The notes under the pieces are model-generated. The model ran no database searches, was not told where the DNA came from, and saw only the letters and a program-made list of their open reading frames with translations. This document shows, piece by piece, positions 18,401-33,400 of a stretch of DNA of 64,000 bases. Every line of letters begins with the position of its first letter. Positions within the stretch are counted from its first letter, which is position 1. The position numbers and the translations under genes are program-made. The DNA comes from Photobacterium damselae (GTDB lineage: Bacteria; Pseudomonadota; Gammaproteobacteria; Enterobacterales; Vibrionaceae), in the NCBI RefSeq assembly GCF_003026815.1, contig NZ_PYOG01000006.1:62001-126000 (forward strand), in the 5' to 3' direction.

Positions 18401-21400
18401 GAACATCACCATCACTGATGGTAAGGATGCAGCCGGTGGCGAAACGGGCAAGGTTGAAGTTATTGAGCCGGATTTAGTGCCAAACGACTACCCAGTAACA
18501 GCAAAGACCGAGATCACCTTACATGCAGGAGAAGATCGTCTCGACCCGACTTCTGTGACTCTTGATAAAACTCAAATTAATACACTATTAAATGAATTAT
18601 CTACCGAGGTCACGTCAAATGGTGAAAGCTTAACCTTCACTTATGTTAATGGCGTATTAACAGGTCAATTGCCAAACGGTGAGGTAGCCTTAACCATTAC
18701 ATTGACCGCTATTCAAGATGGTCAAGATGTCAAAGTAACGGTTGACGTGGAACAGAGTCGACCATTAGATCACAATCCATTAGGTAACAGTGAGGGAATG
18801 GTTTCGGTTTCTGATGGTAATATCAGTATTGATTTGCCAATTCAGGCAACAGATACCGATGGTGACCCATTGGGCAATGCCGCTAATATAACGGTCGATA
18901 TTAAAGATGGTGTGCAACCATCATTTGGTGATGACACAGGCATTGAGATTAATGAAGAAACGGATGAAGGTAAAATCCTAGCCGGTCACATCAGTGTGGA
19001 TGTGGGCAGTGATGAGGTTGCTAGCATTCACTTTAATGACAATCAGCCGCATCTTGATGGCATCACCAGTAATGGCCAACCTGTAACAGTAAGCACCCAT
19101 GAAAATGTCTTAACTCTGGTTGATAGTCAAGGCAATACCGTTCTTGAAGTGACGATTAATGCAGATGGTAGTTATAGCGCTAAGATAACCGGTTCATTAG
19201 ATCAAGATATTAATAATATTGTTGATTTACCGCTTGATATTACAGTGACAGATAAAGATGGTGACAGTGCGCAAGGAACCATAGAAATTACCATCACCGA
19301 TGGCAGTGATGCTGTCGGTGGTGAAGAGATCGCTATCACCATTACTGAAGGTGATTTAGACACCAACGGCGCAGCAACGGGTGATCCAACGACCTATCCT
19401 GTGAGCCAATCAGGCTCGTTTGTGATTGCCGCAGGTGAAGACCGCTTAGTACCAGATAGCGTGCAGGTAGACCCAGCGCAAACACAAGCCTTATTACAAG
19501 AGCTGTCAGCTGAGCTAACCTCTGGCGGTCAATCGCTCAATTTTACTCTCGACAGTAACGGTAACATTGTTGGTACTCTGCCAGATGGCACGGCTGCGAT
19601 CACCGTGAGCCTAAGTGCGGTGCAAGATGGACAAGACATCAAAGTCACAGTCGATATCGAGCAGAATGTGCCGCTTGATCATACCAACAAGGGGGACAGT
19701 GATGGTTTTGTGCATTCTCAAGGGGATAACATTGAAATCTCTGTACCGGTGCAGGCGCAAGATACCGATGGTGACGCATTAGAAAACAGTGCCAATGTTG
19801 ATATCACGATTGTTGATGGTCAAAACCCAAGCTTTGGTACCGATTCTGGTGTCACCATCAATGAAAGCACTGAAAAAGGCCAAGTGATCCATGGTGAAGT
19901 ACCGCTGGATGTGGGCTCCGATGCGATTGACTCACTGACTTTTGATGAAAACCAACCAAGTTTAGTGGGGTTAACCTCAAATGGTGAGCCCACAACCGTT
20001 GACGTTAATGGCAACAGCTTAACCGTGCTGGACTCTCAAGGTCAGCCGGTACTGACGGTGACAATTGCGAAAGACGGCAGTTACGAAGTAAAAGTAACCG
20101 GGCCGCTGGACCAAGGCGACAGTGAATCCATTGATTTGGATTTGAATGTGACAGCGACCGACTTTGATGGTGACAGCACCTCAGGTGTAGCAAACATCAC
20201 CATTACTGATGGCAGTGATGCAGCCGGTGGCGAAGAGATCGCTATTACCATTACCGAAGGTGATTTAGACACCAACGGCGCAGCAACGGGTGATCCAACG
20301 ACCTATCCTGTGAGCCAATCAGGCTCGTTTGTGATTACCGCTGGCGAAGACCGCTTAGTGCCAAGCAGTGTGCAGGTCGATCCAGCGCAAACACAAGCCT
20401 TATTACAAGAGCTGTCAGCTGAGCTAACCTCTGGCGGTCAATCGCTCAATTTTACTCTCGACAGTAACGGTAACATTATCGGCACTCTGCCAGATGGCAC
20501 GGTTGCGATCACCGTAAGCCTAAGTGCGGTGCAAGATGGACAAGACATCAAAGTCACAGTCGATATCGAGCAGAACGTGCCGCTTGATCATACCAACCGT
20601 GGCGATGGTGACGGTTTTGTGCATTCTCAAGGGGATAACATTGAAATCTCTGTACCAGTGCAGGCGCAAGATACCGATGGCGACGCATTAGAAAACAGTG
20701 CCAATGTCGATATCACGATTGTTGATGGTCAAAACCCAAGCTTTGGTACCGATTCTGGTGTCACCATCAATGAAAGCACTGAAAAAGGCCAAGTGATCCA
20801 TGGTGAAGTACCGCTGGATGTGGGCTCCGATGCGATTGGCTCACTGACTTTTGATGAAAACCAACCAAGTTTAGTGGGGCTAACCTCAAATGGTGAGCCA
20901 ACAACCGTTGAAGTTAATGGCAACAGCTTAACCGTGCTGGACTCTCAAGGTCAGCCGGTACTGACGGTGACGATTGCGAAAGATGGCAGTTACGAAGTAA
21001 AAGTAACTGGGCCGCTGGACCAAGGTGACAGTGAATCCATTGATTTGGATTTGAATGTGACGGCGACCGACTTTGATGGTGACAGCACCTCAGGTGTGGC
21101 GAACATCACCATCACTGATGGCAGCGATGCAGCCGGTGGCGAAGAGATCGCTATTACTATTACCGAAGGTGATTTAGACACCAACGGCGCAGCACCGGGT
21201 GATCCAAGTACTTATCCTGTGAGCCAATCAGGCTCGTTTGTGATTACCGCAGGCGAAGACCGCTTAGTGCCAGATAGCGTGCAGGTAGACCCAGCGCAAA
21301 CACAAGCTTTATTACAAGAGCTGTCAGCTGAGCTGACCTCTGGTGGTCAATCGCTCAATTTTACTCTCGACAGTAACGGTAACATTGTTGGTACTCTGCC

Positions 21401-24400
21401 AGATGGTACGGTTGCGATCACCGTAAGCCTAAGTGCGGTGCAAGATGGACAAGACATCAAAGTCACGGTCGATATCGAGCAAAACATGCCGCTTGATCAT
21501 ACCAACAGGGGTGACAGTGATGGCTTTGTGCATTCTCAAGGGGATAACATTGAAATCTCTGTACCGGTGCAGGCGCAAGATACCGATGGTGACGCATTAG
21601 AAAACAGTGCTAACGTCGATATCACGATTGTAGATGGTCAAAACCCAAGCTTTGGTACCGATTCTGGTGTCACCATCAATGAAAGCACTGAAAAAGGCCA
21701 AGTGATCCACGGTGAAGTGCCGCTGGATGTGGGCTCAGATGCGATTAACTCACTGACTTTTGATGAAAGTCAACCAAGTTTGGTGGGGCTAACCTCAAAT
21801 GGTGAGCCAACAACCGTTGAAGTTAATGGCAACAGTCTAACGGTATTGGACGCACAAGGTCAGCCGGTACTGACGGTGACAATTGCGAAAGACGGCAGTT
21901 ACGAAGTAAAAGTAACCGGACCATTGGACCAAGGCGACAGTGAATCCATTGATTTGGATTTGAATGTGACAGCGACTGACTTTGATGGTGACAGCACCTC
22001 AGGTGTAGCAAACATCACCATCACTGATGGCAGCGATGCAGCCGGTGGCGAAGAGATCGCTATTACCATTACCGAAGGTGATTTAGACACCAACGGCGCA
22101 GCACCGGGTGATCCAAGTACTTATCCTGTGAGCCAATCAGGCTCGTTTGTGATTGCCGCAGGCGAAGACCGCTTAGTGCCAAGCAGTGTGCAGGTCGATC
22201 CAGCACAAACACAAGCTTTATTACAGGAGCTCTCTGCTGAGCTGACCTCTGGCGGTCAATCGCTCAATTTTACTCTCGACAGTAACGGTAACATTGTTGG
22301 CACTCTGCCAGATGGCACGGTTGCGATCACCGTAAGCCTAAGTGCGGTGCAAGATGGACAAGACATCAAAGTCACGGTCGATATCGAGCAGAACGTGCCG
22401 CTTGATCACACCAACCGTGGCGATGGTGACGGCTTTGTGCATTCACAAGGGGATAACATTGAAATCTCTGTACCGGTGCAGGCGCAAGATACCGATGGTG
22501 ACGCATTAGAAAACAGTGCTAACGTCGATATCACGATTGTAGATGGTCAAAACCCAAGCTTTGGTACCGATTCTGGTGTCACCATCAATGAAAGCACAGA
22601 AAAAGGCCAAGTGATCTACGGTGAAGTGCCGTTGGATGTGGGCTCAGATGCGATTGACTCACTGACTTTTGATGAAAGCCAACCAAGTCTGGTGGGACTA
22701 ACCTCTAATGGTGAGCCAACAACCGTTGAAGTCAATGGCAACAGCTTAACCGTGCTAGACGCACAAGGTCAGCCGGTACTGACGGTGACAATTGCGAAAG
22801 ATGGCAGTTACGAAGTAAAAGTAACAGGACCATTGGACCAAGGCGACAGTGAATCCATTGATTTGGATTTGAATATGACAGCGACCGACTTTGATGGTGA
22901 CAGCACCTCAGGTGTGGCGAACATCACCATCACCGATGGTAGTAATGCAGCCGGTGGCGAAGAGATTGCTATTACCATTACCGAAGGTGATTTAGACACC
23001 AACGGCGCAGCAACGGGTGATCCAAGTACTTATCCTGTGAGCCAATCAGGCTCGTTTGTGATTGCCGCAGGTGAAGACCGCTTAGTGCCAAGCAGTGTGC
23101 AAGTCGATCCAGCGCAAACACAAGCCTTATTACAAGAGCTGTCAGCTGAGCTAACCTCCGGTGGTCAATCGCTCTATTTTACTCTCGACAGTAACGGTAA
23201 CATTATCGGCACTCTGCCAGATGGCACGGTTGCGATCACCGTAAACCTAAGTGCGGTGCAAGATGGACAAGATATCAAAGTCACGGTCGATATTGAGCAA
23301 AACATGCCGCTTGATCATACCAACAAGGGGGACAGTGATGGCTTTGTGCATTCTCAAGGGGATAACATTGAAATATCTGTACCGGTGCAGGCGCAAGATA
23401 CCGATGGCGATGCATTAGAAAACAGTGCTAACGTCGATATCACGATTGTAGATGGTCAAAACCCAAGCTTTGGTATCGATTCTGGTGTCACCATCAATGA
23501 AAGCACAGAAAAAGGCCAAGTGATCCACGGTGAAGTGCCGTTGGATGTGGGCTCCGATGCGATTGACTCACTGACTTTTGATGAAAACCAACCAAGTTTG
23601 GTGGGGCTAACCTCAAATGGTGAGCCAACAACCGTTGAAGTTAATGGCAACAGCTTAACCGTGCTAGACGCACAAGGTCAGCCGGTACTGACGGTGACAA
23701 TTGCGAAAGATGGCAGTTACGAAGTAAAAGTAACTGGGCCGCTGGACCAAGGCGACAGTGAATCCATTGATTTGGATTTGAATGTGACAGCGACCGACTT
23801 TGATGGTGACAGCACCTCAGGTGTGGCGAACATCACCATCACTGATGGCAGCGATGCAGCCGGTGGCGAAGAGATCGCTATTACCATTACCGAAGGTGAT
23901 TTAGACACCAACGGCGCAGCCACGGGTGATCCAAGTACTTATCCTGTGAGCCAATCAGGCTCGTTTGTGATTGCCGCAGGCGAAGACCGTCTAGTACCAA
24001 GCAGTGTGCAAGTCGACCCTGCGCAAACACAAGCTTTATTACAAGAGCTCTCTGCTGAGTTAACCTCGGGGAGTCAATCACTTACCTTTACCCTAGATAG
24101 TAATGGCAACATTATCGGCACTCTGCCAGATGGTACAGTTGCGCTCACCGTGAGCCTAAGTGCGGTGCAAGATGGGCAAGACATCAAAGTCACAGTCGAT
24201 ATCGAGCAAAACGTACCACTTGATCACATCAACAGTGGTGATGGTGACGGTTTTGTGCATTCTCAAGGGGATAACATTGAAATCTCTGTACCGGTGCAGG
24301 CGCAAGATACCGATGGCGACGCATTAGAAAACAGTGCTAACGTTGATATCACAATTATAGATGGTCAAAACCCAAGTTTTGGTACCGATTCTGGTGTCAC

Positions 24401-27400
24401 CATCAATGAAAGCTCTGAAAAAGGCCAAGTGATCCACGGTGAAGTACCACTGGATGTGGGCTCAGATGCGATTGACTCACTGACTTTTGATGAAAGCCAA
24501 CCAAGTTTAGTGGGGTTAACCTCAAACGGTGAGCCAACAAGCGTTGAAGTTAATGGCAACAGCTTAACCGTATTGGATGCACAAGGTCAGCCGGTACTGA
24601 CGGTGACAATTGCAAAAGACGGCAGTTACGAAGTAAAAGTAACCGGGCCGCTGGACCAAGGTGACAGTGAATCCATTGATTTGGATTTGAATGTGACGGC
24701 AACCGACTTTGATGGTGACAGCACCTCAGGTGTGGCGAACATCACCATCACCGATGGCAGCGATGCTGCCGGTGGCGAAGATGTTGCTATTACCATTACC
24801 GAAGGTGATTTAGACACCAACGGCGCAGCAATGGGTAATCCAACGACCTATCCTGTGAGCCAATCTGGCTCGTTTGTGATTGCCGCAGGCGAAGACCGTC
24901 TAGTACCAAGCAGTGTGCAAGTTGACCCTGCGCAAACACAAGCTTTATTACAAGAGCTCTCTGCTGAGTTAACCTCGGGTAGTCAAGCACTGACCTTTAC
25001 CCTAGATAGCAATGGCAACATTGTCGGCACTCTGCCAGATGGCACGGTTGCGATCACCGTGAGCCTAAGTGCGGTGCAAGATGGGCAAGACATCAAAGTC
25101 ACAGTCGATATTGAGCAAAACGTACCACTTGATCACACCAACAGAGGTGACAGTGATGGTTTTGTGCATTCTCAAGGGGATAATATTGAAATCTCTGTAC
25201 CGGTGCAGGCGCAAGATACCGATGGTGACGCATTAGAAAACAGTGCTAACGTTGATATCACAATTGTTGATGGTCAAAACCCAAGCTTTGGTACCGATTC
25301 TGGTGTCACCATCAATGAAAGCACTGAAAAAGGCCAAGTGATCTACGGTGAAGTGCCACTGGATGTGGGCTCCGATGCGATTGACTCACTGACTTTTGAT
25401 GAAAGCCAACCAAGTTTGGTGGGGTTAACCTCAAATGGTGAGCCAACAACTGTTGAAGTTAATGGCAACAGCTTAACCGTATTGGACGCACAAGGTCAGC
25501 CGGTACTGACGGTGACAATTGCGAAAGACGGCAGTTACGAAGTAAAAGTAACCGGGCCGCTGGACCAAGGTGACAGTGAATCCATTGATTTGGATTTGAG
25601 TGTGACAGCGACCGACTTTGATGGTGACAGCACCTCAGGTGTGGCGAACATCACCATCACTGATGGTAGTAATGCAGCCGGTGGCGAAACGGGCACGGTT
25701 GAAGTTATTGAACCGGATTTAGTGCCAAACGACTACCCAGTAGCAGCAAAGACCGAGATCACCTTACATGCAGGAGAAGATCGTCTCGACCCGACTTCTG
25801 TGACTCTTGATAAAACTCAAATTAATACACTATTAAATGAATTATCTACCGAGGTCACGTCAAATGGTGAAAGTCTAACCTTCACTTATGTTAATGGCGT
25901 ATTAACAGGTCAGTTGCCAAACGGTGAGGTAGCCTTAACTATTACATTGACTGCTATTCAAGATGGCCAAGATGTCAAAGTAACGGTTGAAGTGGAACAG
26001 AGTCGACCATTAGATCACAACCCATCAGGTAACAGTGAGGGAATGGTTTCGGTTTCTGATGGCAATATCAGTATTGGTTTGCCAATTCAGGCAACAGATA
26101 CCGATGGTGATCCATTGGGCAATGCCGCTAATGTAACGGTCGATATTAAAGATGGTGTGCAACCATCATTTGGTGATGACACAGGTATTGAGATTAATGA
26201 AGAAACGGATGAGGGTAAAATCCTAACCGGTCATATCAGTGTGGATGTGGGCAGTGATGAGGTTGCTAGCATTCACTTTAATGACAATCAGCCGCATCTT
26301 GATGGCATCACCAGTAATGGCCAACCCGTAACGGTAAGCACCCATGAAAATGTCTTAACTCTGGTTGATAGCCAAGGCAATACCGTTCTTGAAGTGACGA
26401 TTAATTCAGATGGTAGTTATAGCGCTAAGATAACCGGTTCATTAGATCAAGATATTAATAATATTGTTGATTTACCGCTTGACATTACAGTGACAGATAA
26501 AGACGGTGATAGTGCGCAAGGAACTATCACGATTAAAGTTACTGATGGTTCTAACGCTTCTGGAGGTGAATCAATTTCAATTGAAGTCGTTGAAGGTGAT
26601 TTAGAACCGAATGGCGCTGGAACCGGGTATCCAGTTCAACAAACAGGCAACTTGGTCATTATTGCTGGAGAAGATCGACTATTACCTGAATCTGTAAAAA
26701 TTGATCATACCCAAGTTGATGCATTACTAAATGAGCTTCATCAAGAGGTCACATCTGATGGGCAACCAATCGTATTTACTATCGATAGCAATGGTAGCAT
26801 TGTTGGTACATTACCTGATGGCACGATTGCAATCACAGTTGAATTAAATGCTGTTCAACAAGGTTTAAACGTCAATGTTAATGTTGAAATCACTCAGAAT
26901 GTACCCCTAGATCATACAAATACTGGGGATAGTAAAGGATTCATTGGTTCTGATGGCAATAAGATCACGATCAACGTTCCAATTGAAGCTTCTGATAGTG
27001 ATGGAGATCCACTAGATAAACCTGCCGACATTAATATTACTGTTGTTGATGGTGATAATCCTACTTTCGGTATAGATACAGGAACAAATATTAAAGAGAC
27101 TGAGGGTAGTCAAACGGTAACGGGATCAATTGATTTAGATTTAGGTAGTGATCATATTGCACAGATGAATTTTAATACTGTGCAGCCATCACTTGCTGAT
27201 CTCACTTCAAATGGGCAGGAAACAGATTATCTTGTTAGTGGTAATCAGATTATTGTTTCTATTAGTGAAGGTCCTCATGCTGGTGAACCTGTTCTTACTA
27301 TCACGATTAATAATGATGGTTCTTACTCTGTGAAACAAGATCATCCGCTAGATCAAAACAATGCGGATGGAGATTCAATTCATCTTGACCTTGGTGTTAC

Positions 27401-30400
27401 TGCGACAGATATGGATGGTGATAAGAGTAATGAAGGTCATATCATCATTAATATTGCAGACGGTCAAAATCCGACAGGGCAAAACGTTATTGCTAATATT
27501 TCAATAACAGAAGGTGATTTAGAGAATCCAGCTCAAGGCAAAGGTTATCCTGTTGCTTCTAATGGGTCATTTACGGTTGACGCTATTAATGATCAACTGG
27601 TTGCGACTTCGATGCATGTTGAACCTAACGTTGTTAATGGTTTATTAGGCGAGTTGAATAGCCTGACTTCTGGTGGTCAAGCTCTTAGCTTTATGATTGT
27701 ACAGGATCCAGCAACCGGCAATATTACTATTATTGGTGTTACTGAAACTGGAAGCTTACCTGTACTTAATGTGACATTAACGCCTCATCAACAAGCTAAT
27801 GGTGATGTAACTGTTGATATGTCTATTGAGCAGAGTGCGCCATTAGATCATTTAGATAGTGATGGTAAATATATTGATGTTACTGATGGTGACATTAGCA
27901 TCCATGTTCCTGTTCAAATGAATGATTCTGATGGTGATAATCTAGATCAACCTGTTGATGTGACGATTACTATTGAAGACGGTCAGCTACCATCGTTTGG
28001 CGACGATTCATCAATTACTTTGAATGAAGGTGATGATGGTATCGTTTCTGGTTCTGGCCAAATTAATGTTGATACCGGTAGTGATGTTATTGCTGATGTT
28101 TATTTTGCTGATAATCAATCGAGTCTTAATGGGTTAACCAGTAATGGGCATGCGACAACATATACAATCAGTGATGATGGTCATACGTTAACTGTTACGT
28201 TAGCTGGTGATCCTTCAACAGTAGTTATGACGATTACTATTGATATTGATGGTAATTATGTCGTCAATCAAACGCAGCCGATCGATCAACGTGATGATAC
28301 GATTAACGATAATGAAAACATTGTTATTGATGTTATTGCCAAAGATGATGATGGCGATATCAGTCAGCCAGGGCATATTGTTATTAACAGCCATGATGGT
28401 GATAACGCTCAAGGTGGGCAATCAGGCTCTATCAGTATTACTGAAGGTGATTTAACACCATCGGAAGGCGAACAAGGTTATCCAGTATCTAGCAGTGCAA
28501 AAATTCATGTTGAATCTGGTGTGGATCGTTTAGATCCAAATACAGTAACCATTGATAAAGGTGTGCTTGCTACATTAGTTTCTGAATTGCAACGAGAGCT
28601 TACTTCTGATGGTCAAGCAATCTCATTTACCTATGATCAAGAGACAGGAAAACTGGTTGGAACTGTTAACGGTGACACAGTACTAACGATTGATATTGAC
28701 GCTGTGCAGTCATCAAATGGACATGATGTCGATGTAACAGTAACCATTACACAAGAGCGACCTTTAGATCATTCCGGTGATAAAGGTGATGGTTTGGTTA
28801 CTTCTGATGGCGATAAGATTAATATTGAAGTGCCAATTCAAGTTCAAGATACGGATGGTGATAATCTCAATAATGATATTGTGGTTGATGTTTCTATTGC
28901 CGATGGTAATAACCCAGTCATTATTGGTGCAGATGCAATTACGGTCTCTGAAAGTGCCTTAAATGGTGACAAAAATCATCATCAAGGGTCAAATCCTGGT
29001 GATAAGGGTGAAACAGCTAAAGGTCAGATAGAGGTTGATAGCGGTAGTGATCATATTAAAGATTTCGTTATTGATGTTGATAGTTTTAATGCGGCTAATA
29101 AAGGGGTATTAACCTCCGGTGGGCAGCAAATTACATTAGTTTATAACGCTAAAAACGATACCTATATTGGTAAAGCTGATGGTAAAAATATTTTCACCAT
29201 TACTATTGATGAAAATGGTAATTATACCTTTAAACTAAAAGGTGCGATCGATCATCAAGAAGGCACTGACACGGATGATTCATTAACTATTAATATTCCT
29301 GTACAAGCCGTTGATTCAGATGGGGATATGAGTAATACCGTGAATATTCCGGTAACGATTGAAGATGATATCCCTTCTGTAAATAATGTGACACTTTCCA
29401 TGGAAGAGGGCCATACATCGCCATTATTTGATGTGTTGACGATTGCTGGCGAAGGTGCAGATGATGCACAAGTTACAGCCTTAATTGTGGATGGCCAGCG
29501 TATCGCATTAGATGATATTCCTGTTAATGGTCAATATCATGTTTATGAAGTAAAAGATGGAGATATCGTTCTCGGTCAGCTAATGATTACTGCTGAAGGT
29601 GAAACCTATTTCTACGCTAATAAAGATTTGGATCACGACCAAGAAGAGATCATAAAAAATATTGGTGTCGAAGTTACCGATGGCGATGGCGATACTGCAA
29701 CCGGTACTATCACTATTGAGATCAGTGATGAAGATGCAGTATTAAAAGTTGAAAATAGCCAAGTTCATGAAGATGCCCAGCAGCATGATGATGCTAATGT
29801 CCCATCGGATTACTACGGTGTTGATATTAACATGTCAATTGATGTGGGCGATCAAGATCGTGGTGAACATATTGGACAAGTAACCATCTCCGCAATAGGT
29901 ACGATGCATGGTTCTTTCTTCTTTAATGGGGTTGAATTGCCAGTTATTGATGGCAAAGTGACGATTCCTTCTGCTGCATTTAAAGATAATGGCGATGGCA
30001 CATTCAGTTTAGATGGTGTTACGTTTAAACCCGATTCAGATTTCTCGACTATTGACGGTGTTTTGGACTTCAATGTTTCAGCTGAAGTTGTCAATAGTGA
30101 TGGTAGTAAACATCCTGAAATGAACGGTAGTTTTACCGTTACTGTTGATGGCGTTGCTGATATTCCAACATGGGATGATGATAACTCTGTTTATCACTAC
30201 ACGGTGAATGAAGACGCCGATAATGTACAACTTGATTTACAAGCAGTGCTTAATGATGACGATGGATCAGAGAACTTATTCTACTTCATTACAATTACTG
30301 AAGGAGAAGGAACCCTTGTTGGCAAAGGGTTAGTAGAAGTTTCTCCTGGTGTTTACAAAATTGCAGCAAGTGATATTGATACTATTAAGGTTGATCCTGC

Positions 30401-33400
30401 GGATAACTTTAGTGGCGATATTAAGTTAGATGTTTATGCTCAAAGTGAAGAGAAAGACAATCACGATACCGCCGACTCTGACCATAAAGAGATCATCATT
30501 AATGTTAATCCTGTTGCAGATGATGGTGTATTAAAAGTCAGTCGTATTGAAGCAGATGAAGATCAGAGAATTGATTTAGCGTCTCATATTCATTTAACGT
30601 CAAATGATGATTTTGATGGATCTGAACATCTGTATATCCGTATCTCTAATTTGCCAGAGGGGGCAGTACTGTTCTTAGATGGTCAGCCTGTTGCTTTGGA
30701 TCCAAATGGATACTATGAGATTGATTATGACAAGATTAGTTCGCTACAGCTGCAACCACCTCTAGACAGCAACGTTGATTTTACTTTCACAGTTGAAGGA
30801 GTTGTAAAAGATACAATTACAGTAACTGATGAGAATGGTAACCCGAAAGATCTGGAAGACGTTAAGGTCATTGGCTCTGGCAATATTGATGTCGCGTTAA
30901 CAGGAGTTGTCGATGAACCTGAATTAATTCCAAATAACCCTGACGATTGGTCTCCATTACCAGATAATGCAGGTTTAGAAACAACAATCAAAGAAGATGC
31001 CGAAGGTGGTGTTAAACTTGATTTTGATGTGGTTTCAGGTGAGCACATTATTGATCCTGCAACGGGTTCAACAGACGGTTCAGAAACGCTTAGCGTCGTG
31101 ATTTCTGGCATTCCAGAAGGTGTTGAGATTAAAGGTCCTGATGGTGTGCCTTATGCGCTTGTGTATGCAGGTGAAGATGAAAATGGTAACCCGATTTATC
31201 AAGTGGATTTAGATTCGCTTGATGGTATCACTATTATTCCACCAACGAATAGCACTGAAGATATTCATCTTGATGTACGAGTTGTAGTGACAGAAAACGA
31301 TGGTGCAAGTCAGTCTTTTGATAAAGATGTCATCATTCACATTGAACCTGTTGTCGATGCAACCAATTATATAAATCATTCTACAGGCTATGAGGATGAG
31401 TTAACTCCAATTGATTGGAGACCTAATTTAACTGATAGCAAAGAGCAGGTTACTTCTTTAACAATTAAAGATCTGCCTGCGGATTTTGATCTGTATATTG
31501 ATGGACAATTTATTGCTCATGGTGGCAGTTCTATTACATTAACACCTGAACAATTTGCTCTCATTAATCAAGGAAAACCTTTACAAGTTAAAGGACCTGA
31601 AGATTCTGATACTGACTTGACCCTTCATACAGAAGTTACAGTCACTGAAAATGATGTCGATTCATCCGCCTCAGACAGTAAGGTGGTTGAGGGGACTATT
31701 GATGTCAATATTATTTCCAAGGTTGAAGATGATGGGCATCTAGGGGTATTGGTTCCAGGCATAGGAGAAGGAACTGTTATTGAGGTTGATACCATATCAT
31801 CAACAGATAAAGGTGTTATAGATCTTTCAACAGGGGATGGTTCTCAGGGACATATCGGCTTTGTTGAAGATGATGATTCGAGTAATGAGGTTGTAACTCA
31901 AGTTGTTCTAACTTTCCCTGAAGGGCTTCCTGATGGCTTTGTTGTGGTTGGCGGTATTAATAACGGTAATGGTAGCTGGACTGTGCCTCAATCCGCTTTG
32001 GATGGGTTAAAAATTATCGCTCCTGATGGATATACAGGCTCGTTTGATCTAACCATTAGTGCCAAAGTCCAAGACCAAGGTGACAATGGTGAAGGTGATG
32101 TGAGTTCAGAGAAGATCTTTGAAGATTCTATAAAACTCGACTTCTCGAATAACGCGACTTCATCTGATGAAGAAGCGGGCGAAATTGAAATCAATCATGA
32201 TTATGTGGTGACAGGCGATGAAGATCATCTGCTTGATCTCGGTAAACAATTAGCAAATGTTGTTTCTGTTTCTACGGATGATGGACAACAAAAATTTGAT
32301 GAGTTTACTTTGGTTATTAATGCATTGAGTCTCCCTCATGGTGCTGTTATTACCGGTATGCATTTTGACTTTGAGACTGGCGAGTATGTCCTTAAGGTTC
32401 CTGTAGGGGCTGATGGCTCGGTTGATTTATCTGGCGTTGGATTAATTCTACCACCTGATTTTGCTGGTGATTTTGATCTAGATATGCGCTATGTCACTAC
32501 CGATACCGAAAGCGGTGATGTGAATACCATTGATGATCAAGTGACAATCGAAGTGAATCCGATTGTTGATATTCCATCAAATCCTCAAACGGGTGATCAT
32601 ACACCAGATATCTCTATCTCCGTTGTGAAGACTGAAGGACTGGATGATAATAGACAACCTATAACTGAAGGTGAAGATCAGCATCAATATGATGGTATTG
32701 CCTATGAGGATGGTGATATTACCCTTGACTTGAGTGTTGCTTTAGCAGACACCGACACGTCAACAAATGATGGCTTAGAAACCATTGATAGTGTCACTGT
32801 CACTGTTGATCCTTCTATGGGATATTTTGTGGATAGTGACGGCAATCTGGTATCGAGTCTAACCGTGTCATCAGATCAACTTAATAATATTCAGTTTAGA
32901 CCTGCACCTGATTTTAGTGGTGAAGTTTCGGTTCATGTCAAGGTCGATATTACAGATACAGCGGACTTTAACCAATCAGGCAATACAGTAACAGATAGCG
33001 GCTCGTTTGAGACTGATGTTTCGTTTGATGTTGTTGCAGTTAATGATGAAGTCATATGGCAGGGAACGGATAAAGTTATTGTTGGCCAAGAGGATTCATC
33101 AATTTCTCTTGCTGGTATTAGTGGGTCGATTGAAGATATTGATGGTTCTGAGCAGATTCTATCCATTAAATTAACCAATGTACCTGATGGCTTTATTATT
33201 GATGGTGCAGTAAATAACGGTAATGGGGTATGGACAATTTCAATCCCACCAGGTCAAACATCATTTAATTTGGATTCATTGAGTATTACACCACCAAAAG
33301 ACTTTAGCGGTCAGGTGGATATCAATGTTGTGGTGTATAGCAAAGAAGACTCTTTAGATAAGCCAGCAGAAAACTCAACAACGATTTCTATTGATGTTAA

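Noticed and set aside
13490-24990. A periodic series of antisense ORFs of 60-68 codons every 909 bases
   Set aside because: They recur only because the sense repeats recur, have no ribosome binding sites and lie fully inside the adhesin gene. They are shadows of the sense frame.
13476-26567. CRISPR-like or mobile-element repeat array
   Set aside because: Units are 909 bp, contiguous, in frame and protein-coding; there are no spacers, transposase or terminal inverted repeats.
30725-31111. 128-codon antisense ORF within the adhesin gene
   Set aside because: Ser/Thr/Pro-rich product with no motif and no ribosome binding site, opposite a clean coding frame.
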